64,000 bases of DNA from Muricea muricata (taxonomy: Eukaryota > Cnidaria > Anthozoa > Malacalcyonacea > Plexauridae), in assembly GCA_963855995.1 (NCBI GenBank), contig OY979729.1, forward strand, positions 6,404,115 to 6,468,114, read 5' to 3'. Under the pieces are notes generated by a model. It made no database searches, was not told the DNA's origin, and saw nothing but the letters and a program-made list of their open reading frames with translations. Position numbers and translations under genes: made by a program. Position 1 is the first letter of the stretch; every line of letters begins with the position of its first letter. Shown piece by piece: positions 55,789 through 64,000 of this stretch.

Positions 55789-56488
55789 TAACTATAACAA
55801 AAGTGTAACTGTACATATAATTAAATGAACTTAAACATATAACTAAATATTGTTAAACACAAAACCAAATAAAATAGTTTTTGTAAAAGTCCCGTGGAGG
55901 GACAAATTGTGTCCCGCAAGTCCCGCAAAGTGATATTAGGTTTTGCAAAAGTCCCGTGGAGGGACACAAAGTTCCGTGGAGGGACAAATTAAGTCCCGCG
56001 AGTCCCGTTTCAGCAAAACAAACCAATGCCCGCTCACGAACTCGATTCTATTATTGTCCAAAATCACATATATCGTGTTATATGATCCCCCGTGTTGTCA
56101 AGGTTTTATTCGCCTCGGGCAAAGTAAATAAGACACAGATGGTAATAACACGCACACATGTTAGTTGTTGAAAAGATATATTCACAAAATAGCTATTTAC
56201 AGATCAAATATCTAATGGAATGGTTGCAACACCGTCTTCCAAAACTTTACGTTTTGGATAAAAATAACTAAAAGCGTTTTTAACTTGAACATATGTGCAC
56301 ATTGTATTGTTCATAACTCTGAATCCCCTATTTACACCCGACCCACTACGTTTACTTAAAATTACATCTAAATATTTATCTTTATTAATAACATTATTCT
56401 TTTTGTTAACCCCTTTGCAACTAAATTTGTCTTTCCCATCCCCAAAACAATAATACGTTTTACTACATAGACTAATTATCCCATCCCC
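55595..56488. repeat. 894-bp module, left copy 1
   Basis: Runs from GTGGAAACCTGACG in the GRF remnant to the CCCATCCCC word. It holds the GRF tail, the convergent intergenic region and a truncated polymerase C-terminus on the minus strand (56488-56204). It recurs at 56489-57382, and three times in the right arm. Confidence 0.9.
55880..56012. repeat. GTCCCGTGGAGGGAC short-hairpin cluster
   Basis: Three copies of AAGTCCCGTGGAGGGACA (arms GTCCC/GGGAC) and four GTCCCGC(A/G)AGTCCCG-type words lie between the convergent GRF and polymerase genes. The cluster recurs in every 894-bp module (five times in the element). A terminator, RNA-processing or replication role is possible but not demonstrated. 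Confidence 0.8.
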
Positions 56489-57382
56489 GTGGAAACCTGA
56501 CGAAGACCCCCTTGAGCGAGGTTGTGTTTGTCTGTTTAGTATGCCACCATCTTACCGATATACAGTGAGAAAGACAGGGGAGACATTTACTAGTAAGGAA
56601 ACGGATTCGTAAGAAAGCGTATGACGAATTCCTTCGGCAAAAGGAAATCGGTGAACTGATTCAGGACTTACAGATCTACTAATAACTATAACAAAAGTGT
56701 AACTGTACATATAATTAAATGAACTTAAACATATAACTAAATATTGTTAAACACAAAACCAAATAAAATAGTTTTTGTAAAAGTCCCGTGGAGGGACAAA
56801 TTGTGTCCCGCAAGTCCCGCAAAGTGATATTAGGTTTTGCAAAAGTCCCGTGGAGGGACACAAAGTCCCGTGGAGGGACAAATTAAGTCCCGCGAGTCCC
56901 GTTTCAGCAAAACAAACCAATGCCCGCTCACGAACTCGATTCTATTATTGTCCAAAACCACATATATCGTGTTATATGATCCCCCGTGTTGTCAAGGTTT
57001 TATTCGCCTCGGGCAAAGTGAATAAGACACAGATGGTAATAACACGCACACATGTTAGTTGTTGAAAAGATATATTCACAAAATAGCTATTTACAGATCA
57101 AATATCTAATGGAATGGTTGCAACACCGTCTTCCAAAACTTTACGTTTTGGATAAAAATAACTAAAAGCGTTTTTAACTTGAACATATGTGCACATTGTA
57201 TTGTTCATAACTCTGAGTCCCCTATTTACACCCGACCCACTACGTTTACTTAAAATTACATCTAAATATTTATCTTTATTAATAACATTATTCTTTTTGT
57301 TAACCCCTTTGCAACTAAATTTGTCTTTCCCATCTTCAAAACAATAATACGTTTTACTACATAGACTAATTATCCCATCCCC
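56489..57382. repeat. 894-bp module, left copy 2
   Basis: Second tandem copy; its right boundary leads into the complete C-terminal polymerase frame. Confidence 0.9.
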
Positions 57383-57424
57383 TTCCCACTCCACTTTAAA
57401 TAATCCCGGCGTTCTCTTATCCAT
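57098..57424 (-). pseudogene. protein-primed DNA polymerase B, C-terminal piece (left arm)
   Basis: 108 codons with TPGLFKVEWEGDGIISLCSK, TYYCFEDGKDKFSCKGVNKK, GSGVNRGLRV and FSYFYPKRKVLEDGV, the characteristic end of the large protein-primed PolB family of Polintons and adinto-like elements. The palm and thumb are missing upstream: right before the first codons the sequence joins, in opposite orientation, to the polymerase N-terminal part. Truncated further copy at 56488-56204. Confidence 0.7.
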
Positions 57425-57427
57425 CGA

Positions 57428-57892
57428 CTATTTGGTGGAAATTAGCCAGGAAAGCTATTCGCTATTGTTGGACCGTTTCTCTCATGTATTCGACCAAATC
57501 AGTCAACGAATAGTGAACGGTGAGGTATGTTGTGCGTTTGACCACCTAGGTATTTTCGAGACTTGTACTTATTACTATTATGACTATTTAGGTGTGTGCT
57601 GAAAGTGGCGATGACGTTGAAGAAATGGTGCAATGTCTTCTCACATTGAATCAGGTATAGACCATATTGTTGGTCAACTTGATCTGTGTAGTTCTTGCTC
57701 TTATTACTCTTTCTTATTTTTTTTTTTTTTTTGCAGGAGACCCAAGATGAAGCGGACGCTAGTCAAGCAAGCGAGGACGAAGTGTATGAGGTAAATAATT
57801 TTAGAGGTTTAAAATTCTAGTCATGGTTTACTTATCTTTCCGGGCTTGTGATATATATGTGTAGCATTTTTTTTTTCCTCCGTTTTTTTCAG
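57428..57892 (+). pseudogene. acidic, intron-containing segment next to PolB exonuclease (left arm)
   Basis: Three short introns with consensus ends (57525-57591, 57655-57736, 57791-57892) separate exons ending at 57524, 57654 and 57790. Exons 2 and 3 are exactly 63 and 54 bases, all phase 0, giving VCAESGDDVEEMVQCLL and ETQDEADASQASEDEVYE. The first exon gives ESYSLLLDRFSHVFDQISQ. Polypyrimidine tracts (T-rich) precede two acceptors. The product is probably the N-terminal extension of the polymerase or of a protein formerly upstream; I do not recognise it. Confidence 0.55.
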
Positions 57893-58303
57893 GCGAGTGA
57901 GAATGAGGAAAGTGGGGAAGAAAATACAATTAAAGGTTCACCCATTAGAAAAATTGCAAGAAAAACTGGAACTTCATCTCATGGAACTACCTGTTCTGGG
58001 CTTCAATTCCGGAAAGTATGATATCAACGCCGCTAAAAACCCTTTCTTTGCCCACCTCATGAAACATGAGCAAGTTAAGTTTGTGATAAAAAGAAACAAC
58101 AGCCACATGTGTCTCAAGACAATACACTTGAAGTTTCTCGATATTACAAACCACTTGGCTCCTGGATTCTCCTACGAACAATTTTTAAAAGCTTACGAGT
58201 GCACACAGACCAAAGGGTACTTTCGTCTGACAAAGTTAAACTTATCCACCTTACCGCCCCCTGAAGCCTTGAATTCAATGCTTTCCAACACCGCCATTTC
58301 CGA
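57893..58303 (+). pseudogene. protein-primed DNA polymerase B exonuclease piece (left arm)
   Basis: The frame has LMELPVLGFNSGKYDINAAK (Exo II-like N-x-G-K-Y-D), then KFLDITNHLAPGFSYEQF and the YECTQTKGYF region, found between Exo II and Exo III of protein-primed PolB. It is cut at the palindrome centre, before Exo III. The spliced acidic frame enters one base out of register with this frame, so the join is damaged near 57935-57960. Confidence 0.7.
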
Positions 58304-58590
58304 CACCGACGTTATTGTCTTTCATGGTATAGTATAAGTCTTTGTCTTTTTCGTTAAACAGTGAGAAATGCACGTTTGGAACATTCGAATATAAATATTT
58401 CATCGTCAAACCTGGCACACTCACGCCGTCTTTAAACATGTCTATATCTCGCTCCTTCCAAAACTTGTTCATCTTGTCAATAGCCTCGAGGAAGGGAACG
58501 ACATCAAGATTATTATATCAAACCAAAAAGTCACGAAACGTTTCCATGTTGTTATCGTTCCACACGCGCTGGCAGTACTCGTATTGTTCC
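58304..58590 (-). pseudogene. unpaired centre: PolB exonuclease continuation
   Basis: This single-copy segment continues the right-arm exonuclease on the minus strand: WNDNNMETFRDFLV, then a TGA, then YNNLDVVPFLEAIDK (Exo III-like Y-x3-D) and KERDIDMFKDGVSVPGL. The TGA stands where relatives have a Trp codon. It ends where the left arm begins, before the polymerase palm. Confidence 0.65.
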
Positions 58591-59001
58591 TCGGAAATGG
58601 CGGTGTTGGAAAGCATTGAATTCAAGGCTTCAGGGGGCGGTAAGGTGGATAAGTTTAACTTTGTCAGACGAAAGTACCCTTTGGTCTGTGTGCACTCGTA
58701 AGCTTTTAAAAATTGTTCGTAGGAGAATCCAGGAGCCAAGTGGTTTGTAATATCGAGAAACTTCAAGTGTATTGTCTTGAGACACATGTGGCTGTTGTTT
58801 CTTTTTATCACAAACTTAACTTGCTCATGTTTCATGAGGTGGGCAAAGAAAGGGTTTTTAGCGGCGTTGATATCATACTTTCCGGAATTGAAGCCCAGAA
58901 CAGGTAGTTCCATGAGATGAAGTTCCAGTTTTTCTTGCAATTTTTCTAATGGGTGAACCTTTAATTGTATTTTCTTCCCCACTTTCCTCATTCTCACTCG
59001 C
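58591..59001 (-). pseudogene. protein-primed DNA polymerase B exonuclease piece (right arm)
   Basis: Mirror of 57893-58303 and identical to it at the protein level over about 135 residues. Here the frame runs on into the unpaired centre to Exo III. Confidence 0.7.
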
Positions 59002-59466
59002 CTGAAAAAAACGGAGGAAAAAAAAAATGCTACACATATATATCACAAGCCCGGAAAGATAAGTAAACCATGACTAGAATTTTAAACCTCTAAAATTATT
59101 TACCTCATACACTTCGTCCTCGCTTGCTTGACTAGCGTCCGCTTCATCTTGGGTCTCCTGCAAAAAAAAAAAAAAAATAAGAAAGAGTAATAAGAGCAAG
59201 AACTACACAGATCAAGTTGACCAACAATATGGTCTATACCTGATTCAATGTGAGAAGACATTGCACCATTTCTTCAACGTCATCGCCACTTTCAGCACAC
59301 ACCTAAATAGTCATAATAGTAATAAGTACAAGTCTCGAAAATACCTAGGTGGTCAAACGCACAACATACCTCACCGTTCACTATTCGTTGACTGATTTGG
59401 TCGAATACATGAGAGAAACGGTCCAACAATAGCGAATAGCTTTCCTGGCTAATTTCCACCAAATAG
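59002..59466 (-). pseudogene. acidic, intron-containing segment (right arm)
   Basis: Exact mirror of 57428-57892, with the same three introns. Confidence 0.55.
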
Positions 59467-59469
59467 TCG

Positions 59470-59796
59470 ATGGATAAGAGAACGCCGGGATTATTTAAAG
59501 TGGAGTGGGAAGGGGATGGGATAATTAGTCTATGTAGTAAAACGTATTATTGTTTTGAAGATGGGAAAGACAAATTTAGTTGCAAAGGAGTTAACAAAAA
59601 GAATAATGTTATTAATAAAGATAAATATTTAGATGTAATTTTAAGTAAACGTAGTGGGTCGGGTGTAAATAGGGGACTCAGAGTTATGAACAATACAATG
59701 TGCACATATGTTCAAGTTAAAAACGCTTTTAGTTATTTTTATCCAAAACGTAAAGTTTTGGAAGACGGTGTTGCAACCATTCCATTAGATATTTGA
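59470..59796 (+). pseudogene. PolB C-terminal piece (right arm)
   Basis: Mirror of 57098-57424, identical 108-codon frame. It points away from the exonuclease piece, with 15 bases or less between the divergent pieces. Confidence 0.7.
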
Positions 59797-62779
59797 TCTG
59801 TAAATAGCTATTTTGTGAATATATCTTTTCAACAACTAACATGTGTGCGTGTTATTACCATCTGTGTCTTATTCACTTTGCCCGAGGCGAATAAAACCTT
59901 GACAACACGGGGGATCATATAACACGATATATGTGGTTTTGGACAATAATAGAATCGAGTTCGTGAGCGGGCATTGGTTTGTTTTGCTGAAACGGGACTC
60001 GCGGGACTTAATTTGTCCCTCCACGGGACTTTGTGTCCCTCCACGGGACTTTTGCAAAACCTAATATCACTTTGCGGGACTTGCGGGACACAATTTGTCC
60101 CTCCACGGGACTTTTACAAAAACTATTTTATTTGGTTTTGTGTTTAACAATATTTAGTTATATGTTTAAGTTCATTTAATTATATGTACAGTTACACTTT
60201 TGTTATAGTTATTAGTAGATCTGTAAGTCCTGAATCAGTTCACCGATTTCCTTTTGCCGAAGGAATTCGTCATACGCTTTCTTACGAATCCGTTTCCTTA
60301 CTAGTAAATGTCTCCCCTGTCTTTCTCACTGTATATCGGTAAGATGGTGGCATACTAAACAGACAAACACAACCTCGCTCAAGGGGGTCTTCGTCAGGTT
60401 TCCACGGGGATGGGATAATTAGTCTATGTAGTAAAACGTATTATTGTTTTGGGGATGGGAAAGACAAATTTAGTTGCAAAGGGGTTAACAAAAAGAATAA
60501 TGTTATTAATAAAGATAAATATTTAGATGTAATTTTAAGTAAACGTAGTGGGTCGGGTGTAAATAGGGGATTCAGAGTTATGAACAATACAATGTGCACA
60601 TATGTTCAAGTTAAAAACGCTTTTAGTTATTTTTATCCAAAACGTAAAGTTTTGGAAGACGGTGTTGCAACCATTCCATTAGATATTTGATCTGTAAATA
60701 GCTATTTTGTGAATATATCTTTTCAACAACTAACATGTGTGCGTGTTATTACCATCTGTGTCTTATTCACTTTGCCCGAGGCGAATAAAACCTTGACAAC
60801 ACGGGGGATCATATAACACGATATATGTGATTTTGGACAATAATAGAATCGAGTTCGTGAGCGGGCATTGGTTTGTTTTGCTGAAACGGGACTCGCGGGA
60901 CTTAATTTGTCCCTCCACGGGACTTTGTGTCCCTCCACGGGACTTTTGCAAAACCTAATATCACTTTGCGGGACTTGCGGGACACAATTTGTCCCTCCAC
61001 GGGACTTTTACAAAAACTATTTTATTTGGTTTTGTGTTTAACAATATTTAGTTATATGTTTAAGTTCATTTAATTATATGCACAGTTACACTTTTGTTAT
61101 AGTTATTAGTAGATCTGTAAGTCCTGAATCAGTTCACCGATTTCCTTTTGACGAAGGAATTCGTCATACGCTTTCTTACGAATCCGTTTCCTTACAAGTA
61201 AATGTCTCCTCTGTCTTTCTCACTGTATATCGGTAAGATGGTGGCATACTAAACAGACAAACACAACCTGGCTCAAGGGGGTCTTCGTCAGGTTTCCACG
61301 GGGATGGGATAATTAGTCTATGTAGTAAAACGTATTATTGTTTTGGGGATGGGAAAGACAAATTTAGTTGCAAAGGGGTTAACAAAAAGAATAATGTTAT
61401 TAATAAAGATAAATATTTCGATGTAATTTTAAGTAAACGTAGTGGGTCGGGTGTAAATAGGGGATTCAGAGTTATGAACAATACAATGTGCACATATGTT
61501 CAAGTTAAAAACGCTTTTAGTTATTTTTATCCAAAACGTAAAGTTTTGGAAGACGGTGTTGCAACCATTCCATTAGATATTTGATCTGTAAATAGCTATT
61601 TTGTGAATATATCTTTTCAACAACTAACATGTGTGCGTGTTATTACCATCTGTGTCTTATTTACTTTGCCCGAGGCGAATAAAACCTTGACAACACGGGG
61701 GATCATATAACACGATATATGTGATTTTGGACAATAATAGAATCGAGTTCGTGAGCGGGCATTGGTTTGTTTTGCTGAAACGGGACTCGCGGAACTTAAT
61801 TTGTCCCTCCACGGGACTTTGTGTCCCTCCACGGGACTTTTGCAAAACCTAATATCACTTTGCGGGACTTGCGGGACACAATTTGTCCCTCCACGGGACT
61901 TTTACAAAAACTATTTTATTTGGTTTTGTGTTTAACAATATTTAGTTATATGTTTAAGTTCATTTAATTATATGTACAGTTACACTTTTGTTATAGTTAT
62001 TAGTAGATCTGTAAGTCCTGAATCAGTTCACCGATTTCCTTTTGCCGAAGGAATTCGTCATACGCTTTCTTACGAATCCGTTTCCTTACTAGTAAATGTC
62101 TCCCCTGTCTTTCTCACTGTATATCGGTAAGATGGTGGCATGGGTGGCAAGTGGTGGTGGTGAAAGTACAAAAACTGCAAAATAGAGCATTCAGAATAAT
62201 CACACGTGAAAATTACACTACAAGGTCAGTTGATATCTTAAAAACGTTAGGGATTCCGAATCTCGAAAAAAGAAGAATGCAACAACTTGCAATTTTCATG
62301 TACAAGGTAAAAAACCGATTGGTCCCCGATTACTTGTGTGATTTGTTTACAAATGTAAGTGACATACATAATTATGACACGAGACAGTCGGGAGCCGATC
62401 TGATTCTGCCTAAGCCTAAAACAAACAGTATGAAAAATGCATTCTCCTATAGAGGTGCGGAATCCTGGAACACTCTTTCTCCGTCTCAAAAGTCATCAAA
62501 AAGTCTTGCCAATTTTAAGGCTACTTTGAAATACTAACAATAAGAATTATGTCTTTGTTTTTATATTTTTAAAAATTCCTCTAAATATGTTATGTAGCGT
62601 AAGTGTGAGCACGGCCGGTTGGAAGATCACCATTATTTATTTTTATATTTTGTACATAATTTTTTACAGGTGAAATCGTACCGTGTTAAAATATTGTTCA
62701 TAATAATAAAATATTGTTCATAATAATACTAAACAGACAAACACAACCTGGCTCAAGGGGGTCTTCGTCAGGTTTCCAC
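59512..62779. repeat. 894-bp module, three right-arm copies
   Basis: Copies at 59512-60405, 60406-61299 and 61300-62779; the last contains the 586-bp LINE insertion and is 894 bp without it. Copies differ by a few substitutions (for example TGCCGAAGG against TGACGAAGG). The left arm has two copies. Confidence 0.9.
62142..62727 (+). mobile_element. 5'-truncated LINE insertion in the right arm
   Basis: The frame 62151-62537 gives VQKLQNRAFRIITREN, LEKRRMQQLAIFMYKVKN and YRGAESWNTLSPSQKSS, the C-terminal end of CR1/jockey-like RT. The 3' end has a duplicated AATAAAATATTGTTCATAAT tail. Four other module copies in the palindrome show the empty site (GGTGGCAT|ACTAAACAG), so the boundaries are exact. 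No long target duplication is seen. Confidence 0.85.
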
Positions 62780-63000
62780 TCAAAGAAGTCACAAGCACTT
62801 TCTCTTGGATGAGGACAACAATAGAATAAACGATCCTGATTAGGACCCTCTTTCTTCACTTTCTTGGTGCGACATATCAGATCATGTCGGCAAAAGAGCG
62901 CGCCTATGGCGTACGTCACGGGGTATACGTACACTGTTTTAACCAACCAGAGCGCGACTATAGCGTACGTCACGGGGTATACGTACGCTGTTTTAACCAA
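62728..63000 (-). pseudogene. GRF-type zinc-finger protein remnant (right arm)
   Basis: Mirror of 55487-55718, with identical zinc-finger sequence; its tail is displaced by the LINE insertion. Confidence 0.6.
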
Positions 63001-63770
63001 TCAGAGCGCGACTATAGCGTACGTCACGGCGTGTACGTCACGGGGCATACGTACGCTGTTTTAACCAACCAGAGCATAGCTATGGCGTACGTAACGGAGT
63101 GTACGTCACGGGGCATACGTACGCTGTTTTAACCAATCAGAGCACGGCTATGGCGTACGTCACGGTGTGTACGTAACGGGGTATACGTACGCCAACCATT
63201 AACCAATCAGAGCGCGCGACTATAGCGTACGTCACGGGGTGTACGTCACGGGGCATACGTACGCTGTTTTAACCAATCAGAGCACGGCTATGGCGTACGT
63301 CACGGTGTGTACGTAACGGGGTATACGTACGCCAACCATTAACCAATCAGAGCGCGCGACTATAGCGTACGTCACGGGGGATACGTACGCTGTTTTAACC
63401 AATCAGAGCACGGGTATAGCGTACGTCACGGCGTGTACGTACGCTTTTCGACCAATCAGAGCACGATATTCTAATGAGGGTGCGCCCCCTCAATATGTGT
63501 GCGTCCCCCTCGCGCGCCCCTTGCGCCCCCCTTGCGCCCCTCACGGGGTGTACGTCACGGGGGATACGTACGCTGTTTTAACCAATCAGAGCACGGGTAT
63601 AGCGTACGTCACGGCGTGTACGTACGCTTTTCGACCAATCAGAGCACGATATTCTAATGAGGGTGCGCCCCCTCAATATGTGTGCGCCCCCCTCGCGCGC
63701 CCCTTGCGCCCCCCTCGCCCCCCTTGCGCCCCCCTAAAAATCCGGCTCGATCGGCCCCTATATTACTACT
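62880..63770. repeat. Polinton right terminal repeat with array
   Basis: Mirror of the left terminal repeat. It has about eleven CCAAT/CRE-like units against ten, and an extra 11-base G-rich word near 63525. Confidence 0.85.
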
Positions 63771-63776
63771 AACGTA

Positions 63777-64000
63777 GCAGTTTAAACAATAAACATAACG
63801 CGTGTCTCTCCGTTTTCCTACTTCGGATTTGTCCTTCCCCCAGTCGATCGCGCGCATCGGCGCATTTCAATCAATTATGTAACAACTAAACATCAACTAG
63901 AACCGGTAGCTACACCGGCCCCCTATGTATGACAACATTTTGTTTAGCAACTTCTCAATAAAGCTACATGTTCTTTAAAATAACAACAATTGTTTCACTG
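63777..64000. other. flanking DNA, no gene recognised
   Basis: Sequence outside the Polinton-derived element; contains an AATAAA word near 63956 but nothing attributable. Confidence 0.4.

Larger units (their letters stand above)
54682..63770. mobile_element. Polinton/Maverick-derived giant fold-back element
   Basis: The termini are AGTAGTAATATAGGGGCCGA and its exact complement; flanks AACGTA (54676-54681) and AACGTA (63771-63776) are a perfect 6-bp duplication, the size made by Polinton integrase. The whole element is one palindrome: arm 54682-58303 mirrors 58591-63770 around a 287-bp unpaired centre (58304-58590). Between 55595 and 58303 the mirror positions sum to 116894 without indels. 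Differences are an extra 894-bp module, a LINE insertion and one extra terminal-array unit in the right arm. Contents are fragments of protein-primed DNA polymerase B and a GRF-type zinc finger; no integrase, packaging ATPase, protease or capsid genes remain, so it is non-autonomous. Confidence 0.85.

Noticed and set aside
57987-58907. 64-codon frames antisense to the exonuclease pieces
   Set aside because: Mirror-image shadows of the polymerase exonuclease frame; identical only because the arms are.
55943-61845. 62- to 71-codon frames repeated in every 894-bp module
   Set aside because: They read through the GTCCC hairpin words and the intergenic region between convergent genes; repetition explains their recurrence and there is no recognisable domain or codon constraint.
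54780-63640. CRISPR-like regular array in the Polinton termini
   Set aside because: Units are contiguous tandem repeats without unique spacers, and the genome is eukaryotic.
1-64000. tRNA or rRNA genes
   Set aside because: No cloverleaf with A and B boxes or conserved rRNA words was recognised; the only tRNA-like match is the primer-binding site beside the BEL LTR.

Overview
This is eukaryotic, metazoan DNA: AT-rich, GT-AG introns, no operons and almost nothing but transposable elements and their debris. The mix (BEL/Pao, Ty3/gypsy, DIRS/Ngaro-type tyrosine-recombinase retroelements, a DUF3504-type Crypton, Harbinger, a hAT MITE, non-LTR elements, a Polinton derivative) suggests a marine invertebrate, most likely a cnidarian. 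That assignment is an inference from element repertoire, not from a marker gene.

Layout. (1) 1-23.2 kb: fragments of one minus-strand Ty3/gypsy family lie in the correct order (LTR and gag at 22-23.2 kb, RT N-terminus at 18.8-19.1 kb, RT end, RNase H and integrase at 4.6-5.9 kb, LTR at 102-275 plus 4606-4637). They read as one gypsy copy broken by a DIRS-like retrotransposon (276-4605), a Copia-like LTR, an Ngaro-like remnant (7.1-8.8 kb), a decayed SWIM/MULE-type transposase gene on the plus strand (about 9.9-16 kb), a Crypton (16.5-18 kb), a MITE and a fold-back element (19.6-21.9 kb). (2) 23.2-48.3 kb: MITEs and hairpins, a second degenerate gypsy element on the plus strand (27.7-30.8 kb), a Harbinger remnant (32.4-33.5 kb), a LINE fragment hit by a hAT MITE with an 8-bp target duplication (36.8-38 kb), a 2.3 kb fold-back element with a TATTA target duplication (41984-44289), one probable host exon with YWTD-propeller flavour (46600-46991), and a minus-strand LINE start (47.4-48.2 kb). 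(3) 48299-54628: a nearly complete but mutated BEL/Pao retrotransposon on the minus strand with about 135-bp LTRs and a tRNA-type primer site.

(4) 54682-63770: the most striking object. It is a 9.1 kb giant palindrome with ends beginning AGTAGTAATATAGG, flanked by a perfect 6-bp duplication AACGTA, which is the Polinton/Maverick signature. It carries only broken pieces of a protein-primed DNA polymerase B, a GRF-type zinc finger and an intron-containing acidic segment, all twice in inverted orientation about a 287-bp single-copy centre. Near-identical arms differ mainly by copy number of an 894-bp module (2 versus 3), one unit in the GC-rich terminal array, and a LINE insertion. It looks like an integrated snap-back (defective) Polinton genome that could only have been moved by proteins from an intact relative.

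No tRNA, rRNA or CRISPR structure was recognised. Nearly every protein-coding stretch carries stops or frameshifts, so most entries are pseudogenes of mobile elements.
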